In this document: piece after piece, positions 8,409 to 17,671 of the stretch | How the letters are laid out: each line of letters opens with the position of its first letter | Numbering within the stretch: the stretch's first letter is position 1 | Assembly (NCBI RefSeq): GCF_014262665.1 | Contig: NZ_CP046883.1 | Span: forward strand, 1,550,001-1,614,000 | Length of the DNA stretch: 64,000 nt | Reading direction: 5' to 3' | From: Corynebacterium anserum | GTDB lineage: Bacteria; Actinomycetota; Actinomycetes; Mycobacteriales; Mycobacteriaceae | Notes under the pieces: model-generated | What the model was told of the DNA's origin: nothing | Seen by the model: only the letters and a program-made list of their open reading frames with translations | The model's database searches: none | Position numbers and translations under genes: made by a program

Positions 8409-9695
8409 CTACACCAACTTCCAATCCTCAAGGCCCTCATACAGCGGGAAGTCCGCGGCGACCTTCTCCACGCGAGCGCGCAGATCAGCAACATCAGCCT
8501 TACCGGTAAGAGCGGTAGCAATAACATCAGCTACCTCGGTAAAAGCCGCAGTGTCCAGGCCGCGAGAAGCCAATGCTGGAGTACCGATACGCAAACCAGA
8601 AGTGACCATTGGTGGACGAGGGTCAAACGGCACAGCGTTACGGTTGACCGTTATTCCCACCTCATGCAGAAGATCCTCGGCCTGCTGGCCATCAAGCTGG
8701 GAATTACGTAGATCCACCAACACCAGGTGAACGTCGGTACCGCCAGTAAGAACCTGAACACCGGCAGCCTTGGTGTCCTCAGCAGAAAGCCGCTCAGCCA
8801 GAATCTGTGCCCCATCTAACGTCAGCTGCTGGCGAGCCTTGAACTCATCAGAGGCGGCGACCTTCATGGCAACAGCCTTCGCAGCCACAGCATGCATCAG
8901 CGGACCGCCCTGCTGCCCCGGGAAGACAGCAGAATTCAGCTTCTTAGCCCACTCCTGCTTTGCCAAAATCATTCCAGAGCGCGGACCGCCCAACGTCTTA
9001 TGCACCGTGGTAGAGACCACATCGGCATGCGGTACCGGAGAGGGATGCACACCAGCGGCAACCAAACCAGCGAAATGTGCCATGTCCACCCAGAGCTTGG
9101 CGCCTACCTCATCCGCGATGGAACGGAACGCCTCAAAATCCTGGTGACGAGGATACGCAGACCACCCAGCGATCAAAACCTGTGGTTTTTCTGCTAGAGC
9201 CTGCTCACGGATCTTGTCCATATCCAGACGCATCGTATCTGGATCAACCTCGTACGCAACAACCTCGTAGAGCTTTCCCGAAAAATTCAGGTGCATGCCG
9301 TGCGTAAGGTGCCCGCCGTGAGCTAGAGACAGACCCATAATCTTGTCACCTGGATTGGCCAAGGCCATCAGCACCGCGGCATTGGCTTGTGCCCCTGCGT
9401 GGGGCTGCACGTTTACAAATTCCGCGCCAAACACCTGCTTCGCGCGGTTGCGCGCCAAATCCTCAACAACATCGACAAACTCGCAACCGCCATAGTAACG
9501 ACGGCCTGGATAACCCTCAGCGTATTTATTGGTGAGAACAGAGCCCTGTGCCTGCAGTACTGCGCGGGGCACAAAGTTCTCAGAAGCAATCATCTCCAAG
9601 GTGTTGCGCTGGCGACCCAGCTCACCCGCGATGGCCTCTGCCACCTCCGGATCGAGCTCTGCAAGAGGCAGATTATGCTGGCGCGGTTCGGACAT
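8409..9695 (-). CDS. glyA: Serine hydroxymethyltransferase GlyA
   Basis: 428 residues, full length. It is a cytosolic PLP enzyme that interconverts serine and glycine with tetrahydrofolate, supplying one-carbon units. The PLP lysine lies in [16 protein letters not shown], and the N-terminal [15 protein letters not shown] and [11 protein letters not shown] blocks are family hallmarks. Start ATG 9695 has AGAAAGG upstream. It is the first gene of the glyA-pncA unit and is divergent from coaA, as in mycobacteria. Confidence 0.97.
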   Translation of the reverse strand: MSEPRQHNLPLAELDPEVAEAIAGELGRQRNTLEMIASENFVPRAVLQAQGSVLTNKYAEGYPGRRYYGGCEFVDVVEDLARNRAKQVFGAEFVNVQPHAGAQANAAVLMALANPGDKIMGLSLAHGGHLTHGMHLNFSGKLYEVVAYEVDPDTMRLDMDKIREQALAEKPQVLIAGWSAYPRHQDFEAFRSIADEVGAKLWVDMAHFAGLVAAGVHPSPVPHADVVSTTVHKTLGGPRSGMILAKQEWAKKLNSAVFPGQQGGPLMHAVAAKAVAMKVAASDEFKARQQLTLDGAQILAERLSAEDTKAAGVQVLTGGTDVHLVLVDLRNSQLDGQQAEDLLHEVGITVNRNAVPFDPRPPMVTSGLRIGTPALASRGLDTAAFTEVADVIATALTGKADVADLRARVEKVAADFPLYEGLEDWKLV

Positions 9696-9815
9696 AAAAT
9701 CTGGACCTTTCTAGGCAAGTTTCATCATCAGTTATTCACTGCTACCGCCATGATAACGTTCCACCGGCGTGCCGTTAAGCGTTGGGATGATTTCCCCTAC
9801 CACTTAAGGAGGGTG

Positions 9816-9821
9816 CACAAT
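9816..9821 (+). promoter_or_regulatory. Possible -10 element for a leaderless coaA transcript
   Basis: CACAAT preceded by TG lies 7 bases before the coaA ATG. The only purine-rich ribosome-like site (AAGGAGGG, 9806-9813) is 15 bases from the ATG, too far for normal use, so a leaderless mRNA is the simpler reading. Confidence 0.4.
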
Positions 9822-9828
9822 AGGGTGC

Positions 9829-10917
9829 ATGACTCAGCCCTCTCAGCAGCCCTTCGAGGTTTTCGGCGACGACCCGCGGGGATTCGGCGACTCCCACTTC
9901 GAAGCAGACTTCGCTGCCGACTTTGGATCAGAGGGCCAAGCGCCCGTCACAGATGAGAGCTTTGAAGCGGAATTTCCTGAGGGATACCGCAAACAATCAA
10001 CCCCGGATAACAGCCCATACATCGAGATGCGGCGCGACCAGTGGTTAAAATTGCGCAAGTCAATGCCCCAGGTTCTCACCGAAGATGAGCTGGAACAGCT
10101 ACGCGGCATCGGTGATGAGATTGACCTCGAGGAAGTCTCGGAGATTTATTTGCCCTTGAGCCGTCTCATCAACCTCCGTGTAGAAGCTCACCGCAAACTC
10201 AACGAGGTGTCTTCAACCTTTCTTGGGGAGTCTTATACCAAGGTTCCCTACATCATCGGTGTCTGTGGATCCGTAGCCGTCGGGAAGTCCACCACAGCCC
10301 GCGTGCTCCAGGTGCTATTGCAGCGCTGGGAGTCCAGTCCTCGAGTGGATCTCATCACCACCGATGGCTTCTTGCTTCCAACTAAAGAACTCGAAGAAAA
10401 GCGGTTAATGCACCGCAAAGGTTTCCCCGAGTCCTACGACCAAGCTGAACTGTTGCGCTTCGTCACGAAGGTAAAATCGGGGGCTCGCAACGTGACGGCT
10501 CCCGTCTATTCACACGAGGCATACGATCGCGTCCCGGACAAAGTCATCACCGTGGATCAGCCCGATATCCTCATCGTCGAAGGGCTCAACGTGCTGCAAA
10601 CTGGCCCAACACTCATGGTCAGCGATTTATTCGATTTCTCCGTCTATGTCGACGCACGGCGCGAAGATATCGAGGATTGGTACATCGACCGCTTCCTGCG
10701 GCTAAAGAACACCGCCTTTCAAAAGCCCGACGCGCACTTCCACCACTTCGCCGATCTCTCCGACATGGAAGCCACTTTTGTCGCGCGCGAGATTTGGCAA
10801 ACAGTCAATCTGCCGAATTTGATGGAGAATATATTGCCGACCCGCGTACGTGCATCATTAGTCTTGCGCAAAGGACCAGATCACCTCGTTCAAAAAGTGC
10901 GCATGCGCAAGATTTAA
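9829..10917 (+). CDS. coaA: Type I pantothenate kinase CoaA
   Basis: 362 residues; phosphorylates pantothenate with ATP in the first step of CoA synthesis. The P-loop [12 protein letters not shown] is at about residues 144-155, followed by TTDGFLLP and [10 protein letters not shown], all diagnostic of the bacterial CoaA family. The family is usually about 310 residues; here a Phe/Asp/Glu-rich extension of about 50 residues precedes the conserved [11 protein letters not shown] block. No internal start codon would give the usual length. Divergent from glyA and convergent with uppS. Confidence 0.95.
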   Translation: MTQPSQQPFEVFGDDPRGFGDSHFEADFAADFGSEGQAPVTDESFEAEFPEGYRKQSTPDNSPYIEMRRDQWLKLRKSMPQVLTEDELEQLRGIGDEIDLEEVSEIYLPLSRLINLRVEAHRKLNEVSSTFLGESYTKVPYIIGVCGSVAVGKSTTARVLQVLLQRWESSPRVDLITTDGFLLPTKELEEKRLMHRKGFPESYDQAELLRFVTKVKSGARNVTAPVYSHEAYDRVPDKVITVDQPDILIVEGLNVLQTGPTLMVSDLFDFSVYVDARREDIEDWYIDRFLRLKNTAFQKPDAHFHHFADLSDMEATFVAREIWQTVNLPNLMENILPTRVRASLVLRKGPDHLVQKVRMRKI

Positions 10918-11063
10918 TCCCAGAGGCGAAGTCCGTAATCCCAGAGGCGCAGAAGTTTTAGCCCAGCGGCGAAACGGCATTCCGACAAACCAGCAGAAAA
11001 ACCGCACATTTCAGTGCCACTGCCGGCAGCCCTCTAGAACTATTAGTGCCGCTCCTGGTGCTA

Positions 11064-11837
11064 CTAAAGACCAAAGCGACGATGACGAGCCGAATACGAT
11101 CGCAACGCCCGTAGAAAATCGACGCGCCGGAACGCGGGCCAGTAGGTGTCTGTGAACCAGATTTCAGAATATGCGGATTGCCAGAGTAGAAAGCCACTAA
11201 GTCGCTGCTCTCCGCTTGTGCGAATCACCAAATCAGGGTCAGCCTGCCCCGAAGTGTACATGTGATTGCCCAGAGCCTCGGCAGTAATGCGTTCTGACAT
11301 ATCCTGCGCATTAACGCCCTGTTCAGCAAGCTCTTCAACGAGATCCTTCACGGCGTCGACAATTTCCTGACGGCCACCATATCCCACAGCGACGTTGACA
11401 CGAACGCCGTGATGGTCTGCGGTGCGTTCCTCGTTCACCCGCAGGCGCTCCCGCAAATCCTGCGGTAGAAGGTCGAGATGCCCTACCGTACGCAAACGAA
11501 AATCAGCAGAATCCTTCGCTATCTCTTCAGCGACGTCTCCAATGATGCTGCACAGCAACTCTAGTTCCTCAGCGGAACGCTTCAGATTCTCCGTGCTCAA
11601 CAGATAGATCGTGACTGTCTCAATACCGAGTTCATCGCACCACCGGCATAGCTCTGCGATCTTGGTAGCCCCAACTCGGTGACCATGGGACACATCTGTG
11701 AAACCGTTTTCACGCGCCCATCGCCTGTTGCCGTCAGCCATAATCGCGATGTGCTTTGGACTCGGCTTACCGCGTAACGAGCGTGCGAGTTGCGCCTCAT
11801 AAGCGGGGTACAGGATATGCGGTATGCGAGCGTTCAC
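11064..11837 (-). CDS. uppS: Short-chain Z-isoprenyl diphosphate synthase (UppS family, Rv1086-like)
   Basis: 257 residues. The family motif IAIMADGNRRWA with catalytic Asp, and the IRTSGEQRLSGFLLWQSAY block that binds isopentenyl diphosphate, are intact. By position next to mca and coaA it corresponds to M. tuberculosis Rv1086, the omega,E,Z-farnesyl diphosphate synthase that feeds decaprenyl phosphate synthesis; whether it makes C15 or longer chains is inferred from synteny. Start is GTG 11837. TAGAAT lies 8 bases upstream, which suggests a leaderless transcript independent of the gene before it. Confidence 0.9.
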   Translation of the reverse strand: MNARIPHILYPAYEAQLARSLRGKPSPKHIAIMADGNRRWARENGFTDVSHGHRVGATKIAELCRWCDELGIETVTIYLLSTENLKRSAEELELLCSIIGDVAEEIAKDSADFRLRTVGHLDLLPQDLRERLRVNEERTADHHGVRVNVAVGYGGRQEIVDAVKDLVEELAEQGVNAQDMSERITAEALGNHMYTSGQADPDLVIRTSGEQRLSGFLLWQSAYSEIWFTDTYWPAFRRVDFLRALRSYSARHRRFGL

Positions 11838-11845
11838 GGCTTCAA

Positions 11846-11851
11846 ATTCTA
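11846..11851 (-). promoter_or_regulatory. Probable -10 element for leaderless uppS
   Basis: On the minus strand TAGAAT (5 of 6 to TATAAT) stands 8 bases before the GTG start. There is no ribosome-binding sequence between them. Confidence 0.5.
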
Positions 11852-11857
11852 CTGTCT

Positions 11858-12268
11858 CTACTGATCGTTCAACTTATCCTGTTGAGTTTCCGTTTGGGCG
11901 CGACGTTCAGCGTCAATAGCCTCTGCTCCCGTTTGAATACCCGACGCAGGTTCAAAACGAGCATCCGTCTGTGGAACCTCAGTACGTGCATACATGATGC
12001 CGCCCTTGGTGGTCTCTTCATAACCGGCTTCCTTCATAGCCTGTTCCAGACGCTCAGTATCGAACAAATCAATGCCATGTTTATCGGCAAAAGCCCGCCG
12101 ACGTTCCAAGCGGCGGATGCGCTTATTCATGAGAAAGCCCAAAGCCAAAACGACCACCAGCAGAGCCAGGATCACGAACAGGCCGACAGGTGCGGCCTTG
12201 CCGAACTCTGGACCCATTGGGCCTTCATTGATCTGCTCCTGCGCAATGATCAGCGAAACGGTATTCAT
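11858..12268 (-). CDS. Small membrane protein between mca and uppS (Rv1083-like)
   Basis: 136 residues with one TM segment (about 26-47, VGLFVILALLVVVLALGFL) followed by a basic stop (NKRIRRLERRR), so the N-terminus should be outside and the charged C-terminal 85 residues in the cytoplasm. No enzyme motif. The same type of gene occupies this position in mycobacteria (Rv1083). Function is unknown; proximity to mca and uppS is conserved but does not prove a link. Confidence 0.7.
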   Translation of the reverse strand: MNTVSLIIAQEQINEGPMGPEFGKAAPVGLFVILALLVVVLALGFLMNKRIRRLERRRAFADKHGIDLFDTERLEQAMKEAGYEETTKGGIMYARTEVPQTDARFEPASGIQTGAEAIDAERRAQTETQQDKLNDQ

Positions 12269-12344
12269 CGGATAGTCAGTGTCCTGTCTGAGGGTCAGTG
12301 ATAGATCGTTCGATCCATGATGTACACAGTCCAGTGTGGTCTGT

Positions 12345-13226
12345 CTAGAGGCCAGCGAACAAGTCGGTTTCTGGAATGTGTGTTTCTACTCTACTTTTCG
12401 CTAACTCGAATTCCTCGGTAGGCCACACGCGACGTTGAATATCAAGATCCGCAACGAAAAACGGGCCGTCGGGATCAACCTGTGTGGCGTGGGCCCGTAA
12501 TGCATCATCGCGCCGTTCAAACCACTCGCCAACCTCCACTCGCGTGGTCACGCGCGGATAAATGTCCGGCATGGCTTTCCACATACTGAGGCGGTCAAGA
12601 GCTGCCCGGGGAACATCCGAGCATTCGGAATGTTCTAACGCCGCCGTGAGCTCTCTTTCGATGAGTTCGAAACGTCGACTGACGAAACCGTGAGTGTAGT
12701 AAAGTTTCTTCACCTCCCACGGCTCCCCAAGTTCCGGGTGGTAGCTCGGGTCAGCAGCCGCATCCCATGCACGCATCGAGACGGCATGGACTTTGATGTG
12801 ATCCGGATGGGGATAGCCACCATTTTCGTCGTAGGTGATGATCACGTGAGGACGGAAACTGCGCAGGTGCTCAACCACATCACGTACGACAGTTTCGGTG
12901 TCCTGCAAGGCAAAGCAGCCCTCCGGTAATGGGGGCAGTGGATCCCCTTCTGGCAGACCTGAATCTACATAGCCCAACCAAGAATGCTCCACGCCGAGAA
13001 TACGAGCGGCCTTCGCCATCTCTTCTTGCCGAGTGCGAGACATATCGTCCACGTGCTCTATCTGCGGATTAAGGATGTCACCGCGTTCTCCACCAGTACA
13101 GGTCAACACACGTACTCGATGCCCTTCATCGGAGTAACGTGCCATAGTTGCTGCGCCTTTACTAGATTCATCGTCTGGGTGCGCATGAATGGCGAGCAGT
13201 CGGTAGCGCTGATCAGTGACACTCAC
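12345..13226 (-). CDS. mca: Mycothiol S-conjugate amidase Mca
   Basis: 293 residues of the PIG-L/LmbE fold. It cleaves mycothiol S-conjugates to release mercapturic acids, a detoxification step of mycothiol-producing actinobacteria. Zinc ligands are in LLAIHAHPDDESSKG and the downstream HPDHIKVH block. The Tyr/His-containing C-terminal part and overall length favour Mca over the paralogue MshB. Start is GTG 13226 with AAGGAG 10 bases upstream. The gene is divergent from the DUF4307 gene. Confidence 0.93.
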   Translation of the reverse strand: MSVTDQRYRLLAIHAHPDDESSKGAATMARYSDEGHRVRVLTCTGGERGDILNPQIEHVDDMSRTRQEEMAKAARILGVEHSWLGYVDSGLPEGDPLPPLPEGCFALQDTETVVRDVVEHLRSFRPHVIITYDENGGYPHPDHIKVHAVSMRAWDAAADPSYHPELGEPWEVKKLYYTHGFVSRRFELIERELTAALEHSECSDVPRAALDRLSMWKAMPDIYPRVTTRVEVGEWFERRDDALRAHATQVDPDGPFFVADLDIQRRVWPTEEFELAKSRVETHIPETDLFAGL

Positions 13227-13413
13227 AGCGTGCTCACTCCTTTTCGCCAGGTGTAACTGCCTGGCCTCGCGCCGGGCATAGTTTCCAATCCTCTTGCCCG
13301 GATTATGTACTGACAGAAGCTAGAAATAGGTGTCGTCTCCACTAACTTACTCTCCCCCGCTTACTTGCTTGCATTCCGGTCGCACCGTGTGGGTGTTATA
13401 CGATGGAGCCATC

Positions 13414-13860
13414 ATGAAAACGGTAGATACCCCTGTACTCAAGGAACGTTACGGCAACAGCCGCGACAACAACTTCGCCGGTAAGATCCTGGTCATCATC
13501 TTTGCTGCCATGATCATCGCCGCGGGTATCTACATCGTCTCTATGATGACGCGCATGAACGAAGCAAAGGTTGATGGCGTGGAGACCGGTGGAACCATCA
13601 ACTCTGATCATTTACTCACTAGCCAGATCGACATCACCCGTGACGATCCTTCCAAAGCCGCATACTGCATTATCACGGCACTGAATTACGCCAAGGCTGA
13701 AGTGGGGCGTCGTGAAATTCTGCTTCCTCCTGGAGGCCAACGAGTCACCCGAGTGGAGATGCAGATTCCCACGTTCGAACGGGCTCATGCTGCCAAAGTC
13801 TACGGCTGTTCCAACACCATTCCACCCCATCTCAGCGAGGAAGCAACGGCTCGACAATAA
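13414..13860 (+). CDS. DUF4307 membrane-anchored protein
   Basis: 148 residues from ATG 13414, favoured by GGAG just upstream; a 28-codon longer frame lacks this and has atypical sequence. One TM segment (about 20-42, ILVIIFAAMIIAAGIYIV) places the C-terminal 100 residues outside. The extracytoplasmic part contains SKAAYCIITALNYAKAEVGRREILLPPGG, the core of DUF4307 (shown partly here in short form). It sits between mca and greA as Rv1081c does. Function unknown. Confidence 0.75.
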   Translation: MKTVDTPVLKERYGNSRDNNFAGKILVIIFAAMIIAAGIYIVSMMTRMNEAKVDGVETGGTINSDHLLTSQIDITRDDPSKAAYCIITALNYAKAEVGRREILLPPGGQRVTRVEMQIPTFERAHAAKVYGCSNTIPPHLSEEATARQ

Positions 13861-13946
13861 CACTGATCAGCGATAGATTGCACAGCCGAAAACGTTATCG
13901 GCCAGCGTGTATGCTGATTGCCATTCCTAAGCCCTCCCCTCTGCAA

Positions 13947-13984
13947 TTTGTTCTCAAGCCCCTGCTTATTTGTTCTCAAGCCCC
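13947..13984. repeat. 16-bp direct repeat upstream of greA
   Basis: TTTGTTCTCAAGCCCC occurs at 13947-13962 and again at 13969-13984, a 22-bp period. It lies in the 331-base gap between DUF4307 and greA, which otherwise contains the palindrome and promoter listed next. Confidence 0.85.
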
Positions 13985-13993
13985 CCACCCCCA

Positions 13994-14008
13994 GCACATG
14001 ACATGTGC
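13994..14008. promoter_or_regulatory. 15-bp odd-centred palindrome upstream of greA
   Basis: GCACATG-A-CATGTGC is a perfect 7-1-7 inverted repeat about 135 bases before the likely greA transcription start. It has operator-like symmetry, but no regulator can be named. Confidence 0.4.
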
Positions 14009-14139
14009 CTAGCCCCTTCGCAAGAGAACTCATAAAGTGGGGTTCTTAGTGCTTAGTGCGGAATGCAACCTAAACCTCGTAAACCTACTCCCAGCGTTGA
14101 CATAAAAGGTATGGCTAGCGTTACTCCTCCTGGTTACAG

Positions 14140-14148
14140 TGTTACACT
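14140..14148 (+). promoter_or_regulatory. Extended -10 promoter candidate for greA
   Basis: TGTTACACT contains an extended -10 (TG-n-TACACT). Transcription would start near 14155 and give a leader of about 37 bases that includes AAAGGA before the ATG. A TTGACA at 14097 is too far upstream to be its -35. Confidence 0.4.
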
Positions 14149-14191
14149 GGCTCGGACTATTCACACCACGTACAAAGGATGTGTAACCACA

Positions 14192-14713
14192 ATGGCAGAT
14201 GACCAGACTCGCTGGCTCACCCAGGAGGCTTATGATCGCCTCAACGCTGAGCTCATTTCTCTCAAAGAGAACCGTCCAGTTCTGGCCGCTGAGATCAACG
14301 AACGTCGTGAAGAAGGCGACCTCAAGGAAAACGGTGGCTACCACGCTGCTCGTGAGCAGCAGGGTCAGGAAGAAGCCCGCATTGCCTATCTAGAGGAACT
14401 TCTAGACAGCGCCACCATCGGTGAAGCTCCCCAGGAGTCCGGCATCGCTGTCGTCGGATCCGTTCTCCACGTTTACTACGACGATGACGAGGACGATAAG
14501 GAAACCTTCCTGCTGGGTACCCGTGGCCTCGAAAGCTCCAATCCAGATCTGGAGACATATTCCACCGACGCACCACTGGGTGCAGCCATCGTTGGAGCAA
14601 AAGACGGCGAGTCTCGCGAATACCAGACCCCCAATGGTGAGACCGTAAAAGTCACCTTGATCACCGCGGAACCATACGACCCTGAACGTGACGTTCCTCG
14701 CTCCCAGCAGTAA
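14192..14713 (+). CDS. greA: Transcription elongation factor GreA
   Basis: 173 residues from ATG 14192; the longer open frame upstream has no family similarity. It rescues backtracked RNA polymerase by stimulating transcript cleavage. The N-terminal coiled coil carries [19 protein letters not shown] with the acidic tip residues Asp and Glu, and the C-terminal FKBP-like domain includes SPLG-type sequence ([15 protein letters not shown]). The gene ends at a strong terminator shared with the convergent Bax-inhibitor-like gene. Confidence 0.95.
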   Translation: MADDQTRWLTQEAYDRLNAELISLKENRPVLAAEINERREEGDLKENGGYHAAREQQGQEEARIAYLEELLDSATIGEAPQESGIAVVGSVLHVYYDDDEDDKETFLLGTRGLESSNPDLETYSTDAPLGAAIVGAKDGESREYQTPNGETVKVTLITAEPYDPERDVPRSQQ

Positions 14714-14788
14714 AAACTCGAACCTGGCAGCTGCATGATGACGCAATCATGCAGGCGGCATCATTGAGATGTGAAGCCGCCACTGACA

Positions 14789-14830
14789 GAAAATCCCGCC
14801 TCTAGCCCTTGGGCTAGAGGCGGGATTTTC
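14789..14830. terminator. Bidirectional terminator after greA
   Basis: A perfect 20-bp inverted repeat, GAAAATCCCGCCTCTAGCCC and its complement, separated by TT. It sits between convergent greA and the BI-1-like gene and has A/T tracts on both sides. Confidence 0.95.
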
Positions 14831-14865
14831 TGCTTTCACACAACTGCTATCCCAAAGAAGGAACC

Positions 14866-15786
14866 CTAGTCGTTTTGTATATAGCTAAGAAGGCGCAGAA
14901 TTTCGGTGTAGAGCCACACGAGAGTGACTGCGAGTCCCAGTGCCACTCCCCAAGCCATCTGCGAAGGAGCTCCGGCACGCACCATCCGATCAGCCTGATC
15001 AAAGTCCAGCAAGAAGCTCATCGCTGCCAGGCCGATGCAGAGCAGGGAGAAAATCCACGAAATCGCGGAACCATCGCGCAACGGACCAGCCCCGTCGCCC
15101 AACAAACCAATGATCAAAGAACCGAGCGACATCACTAGAACGCCAATCATCGCTCCGACGAAGAAACGGGTGAATTTTGGAGTCACGCGGATAGCTCCCA
15201 TTTTGTATACGAAGAGCATGCCTACGAACACGCCGATAGTTCCCAAAACAGCCTGGCCAATGATAGCCCCGGCATTACCACCCGCAATGTTCATTCCCGC
15301 CACGATGTAGGTGAAACCACCCACAAACAGACCTTCACAAGCCGCGTAGGCCAAAGTGACCACCGGGGAACCGTACTTCTTGCCGAAAGAAGCAATGAGG
15401 ACAGCGACGAGGCCACCGATCATGCCCACGAAAGTAAGCATCATAGCTAGACCAGGGTTGTTCACTCCGATGAAGTAGTTCACAGCAGCCAAAACAACAA
15501 TCACCGCCAAAGTGATACCCGTCTTGGATACGACATCATCAACCGTGATCGGGCGGTCAGCTGGTCCAGCGTGGCCATAATTAGCAGCTCCTTGGGCACC
15601 ATATTGGTGAGCCGCAGTGGCTAACCCACCCTGGGCAGACGCCATCCCCTGCATTCCATAAGGGTTCTGTGGCCTCTGCTGGCCATAAGGGTTGTTCGGC
15701 TGAGCCCCCTGCGGGTGCTGGGCGAATGGGGACTGGCCCTCATCCTTGGCCAGCGCGCCCATGAACGGGTTGGAAGATCGTTGCAT
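14866..15786 (-). CDS. Bax inhibitor-1 / YccA family membrane protein
   Basis: 306 residues from ATG 15786, which has GGAG 8 bases upstream (a GTG nine bases earlier is also in frame). The first 80 residues are a Gln/Pro/Gly/Asn-rich cytoplasmic tail with NPYGQQRPQNPYGMQG-like repeats. Seven hydrophobic segments follow, matching the BI-1/YccA fold, which in bacteria forms a pH-dependent calcium leak channel (BsYetJ). The conserved acidic pair that gates the channel is suggested by FDQAD near the sixth segment. Function in corynebacteria is unknown. Confidence 0.85.
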   Translation of the reverse strand: MQRSSNPFMGALAKDEGQSPFAQHPQGAQPNNPYGQQRPQNPYGMQGMASAQGGLATAAHQYGAQGAANYGHAGPADRPITVDDVVSKTGITLAVIVVLAAVNYFIGVNNPGLAMMLTFVGMIGGLVAVLIASFGKKYGSPVVTLAYAACEGLFVGGFTYIVAGMNIAGGNAGAIIGQAVLGTIGVFVGMLFVYKMGAIRVTPKFTRFFVGAMIGVLVMSLGSLIIGLLGDGAGPLRDGSAISWIFSLLCIGLAAMSFLLDFDQADRMVRAGAPSQMAWGVALGLAVTLVWLYTEILRLLSYIQND

Positions 15787-16064
15787 CTTATTCACTCCAA
15801 AAGTTGATCAATTGCTGGTCAAAAGCGGTTCGTGTTCCACAGGCACCGTATCCACCAAGACACATCACCGTTTCTTACGCCGTCTCTCGAACGTATGAGC
15901 GCAACGTAGATACTCAGACATATACGGCGAATACGACCCGTGAACCTTCATTTGTGTAACGTACGCCAACCCCAGAAAGTTCCCGGAACAGCGAAAAGTT
16001 CATGACGCTGCGTCGGAGAAGAACCAAAAGCGCCAAACCGCATACTGCACGGACCTAATTTCAG

Positions 16065-16070
16065 TAGTAT
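16065..16070 (+). promoter_or_regulatory. Possible -10 element for leaderless gabD2
   Basis: TAGTAT lies 8 bases before the ATG at 16079. GGGAG sits directly against the start codon, too close to act as a ribosome site. Confidence 0.35.
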
Positions 16071-16078
16071 CTGGGAGC

Positions 16079-17668
16079 ATGACACCACAGCGCTTGAAAA
16101 TAGGACCCCTACCTGCAGAATTCGCAGCTGAACTGCGAGGACTCTCAGCCAATGCCCGTATCGATCGCATTGATGAAAACGCTGACGACAATCTCATCAT
16201 CGAAGCTCCCTGGACAGGAGAAACCATCGGCTGGGTCGCCTCCGGCAACGAAGAGACCGTGAACGAAGCATTCCGCCGCGCCCGTCGCGCTCAGAAATCC
16301 TGGCGGCACGTACCAGTGGCCGAGCGTAAAAAGATCTTCTCTCGCTTTCACGATTCCGTTCTGAAAAACCGCGAACTCCTTGCTGACATGGTGCAGTTGG
16401 AAACTGGAAAGTCCCGCAACGGCGCCTTTGATGAAGTTCTCGACGTCGCCAATAACACCCGCTACTACATCAACCGCGTAGAGAAGCTGATGAAGCCTAA
16501 GAAGCGTCGCAGTGCGGTGCCGGTTCTGGCGAAATCATACGAATACCGCCAACCACTCGGCGTGACTGGTCAAATCGCGCCGTGGAACTACCCATTGACT
16601 TTGGGCATCTCCGACGCCATCCCTTCCCTCCTCGCAGGCAATGGCATCGTGGCAAAACCAGATTCTTCCACTCCATTTACTTCGCTGCTGGTGTTCAAGC
16701 TTCTGTACGAGGCCGGGTTACCTCGCGACCTCGTACAACTGGTGACCGGCTCTGGCCGTGTGGTCGGTACCGCAATTTCCGAACAATGCGACTACCTCAT
16801 GTTCACCGGATCTACAAAAACTGGCAAGATCTTGGGCGAAACCATGGGACGCCGTCTCGTGGGTTATTCCGCTGAGCTCGGTGGTAAAAACCCACTGATC
16901 ATCGCTAACGATACCGACATGGACAAGACTGTCCGGGGCGCCGTGGAAGCGTGCTTCTCCAATTCTGGTCAACTGTGCGTCTCCATCGAGCGTATCTATG
17001 TGGAACAGCAGTCCTATGAGGAATTCGCCCGTCGTTTTGCTGAGCGAACCAAGGCTATGACGCTCGGCCCCGGCTTCGATTATGAGACCGAAATGGGCTC
17101 ACTCGCGTCTGCGAACCAATTGAAGACCGTCGACGAATTCGTCGAAGATGCCCGTGACAAGGGAGCCCGGATCATCGCCGGTGGTAAGGCCCGTCCAGAC
17201 CTAGGCCCCTACTTCTATGAGCCAACCGTGCTCACTGATGTTCCCGACGATGCTCGGCTTCTCACCGAAGAAGTATTCGGCCCCGTGGTCTACATTCAGC
17301 CTGTATCGGATCTGCAAGAAGCTATCCGTCTCGCGAATGACACCCCTTATGGTCTCAATTCCTCCGTCTGGGCGAAACCAGAAACGGCATGGAAGGTGGG
17401 GCCTCAGATCGACTCCGGTTCCGTGGCTCTCAATGATGGGTATGTTGCCCCGTGGTCTGCCATCGAAAATGCCTCCGGCGGTATGAAGGAATCTGGTATG
17501 GCAGCTCGCCATGGTGACACCGGTCTGCTGAAATACACCGCAGGCAAGAATGTCACCGAACAGCGCTTTATGTCTATGCGTGGCCCGGAGTCTCTCAGCC
17601 GCAAGAACTACGCACGCATCATGTCTAGCGCAATGAGGCTGGGCAAGCTATTTAAAATTCTGCCGTAG
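16079..17668 (+). CDS. gabD2: Succinate-semialdehyde dehydrogenase (NADP+), GabD2 type
   Basis: 529 residues of the aldehyde dehydrogenase superfamily; oxidises succinic semialdehyde to succinate. Motifs in order: APWNYPLTLGISDAI (substrate and cofactor channel), FTGSTKTGK (NAD(P)-binding), ELGGKNPLI with the general-base Glu, and SGQLCVSIER with the nucleophile Cys. Length and the SANARIDRIDEN-type N-terminus resemble mycobacterial GabD2 (Rv1731). It ends 3 bases from the convergent SDR gene. Confidence 0.88.
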   Translation: MTPQRLKIGPLPAEFAAELRGLSANARIDRIDENADDNLIIEAPWTGETIGWVASGNEETVNEAFRRARRAQKSWRHVPVAERKKIFSRFHDSVLKNRELLADMVQLETGKSRNGAFDEVLDVANNTRYYINRVEKLMKPKKRRSAVPVLAKSYEYRQPLGVTGQIAPWNYPLTLGISDAIPSLLAGNGIVAKPDSSTPFTSLLVFKLLYEAGLPRDLVQLVTGSGRVVGTAISEQCDYLMFTGSTKTGKILGETMGRRLVGYSAELGGKNPLIIANDTDMDKTVRGAVEACFSNSGQLCVSIERIYVEQQSYEEFARRFAERTKAMTLGPGFDYETEMGSLASANQLKTVDEFVEDARDKGARIIAGGKARPDLGPYFYEPTVLTDVPDDARLLTEEVFGPVVYIQPVSDLQEAIRLANDTPYGLNSSVWAKPETAWKVGPQIDSGSVALNDGYVAPWSAIENASGGMKESGMAARHGDTGLLKYTAGKNVTEQRFMSMRGPESLSRKNYARIMSSAMRLGKLFKILP

Positions 17669-17671
17669 TAC

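Noticed and set aside
14097..14102. TTGACA as the greA -35 box
   Set aside because: It is 40 bases before the extended -10, and no good -10 lies 16-18 bases after it.
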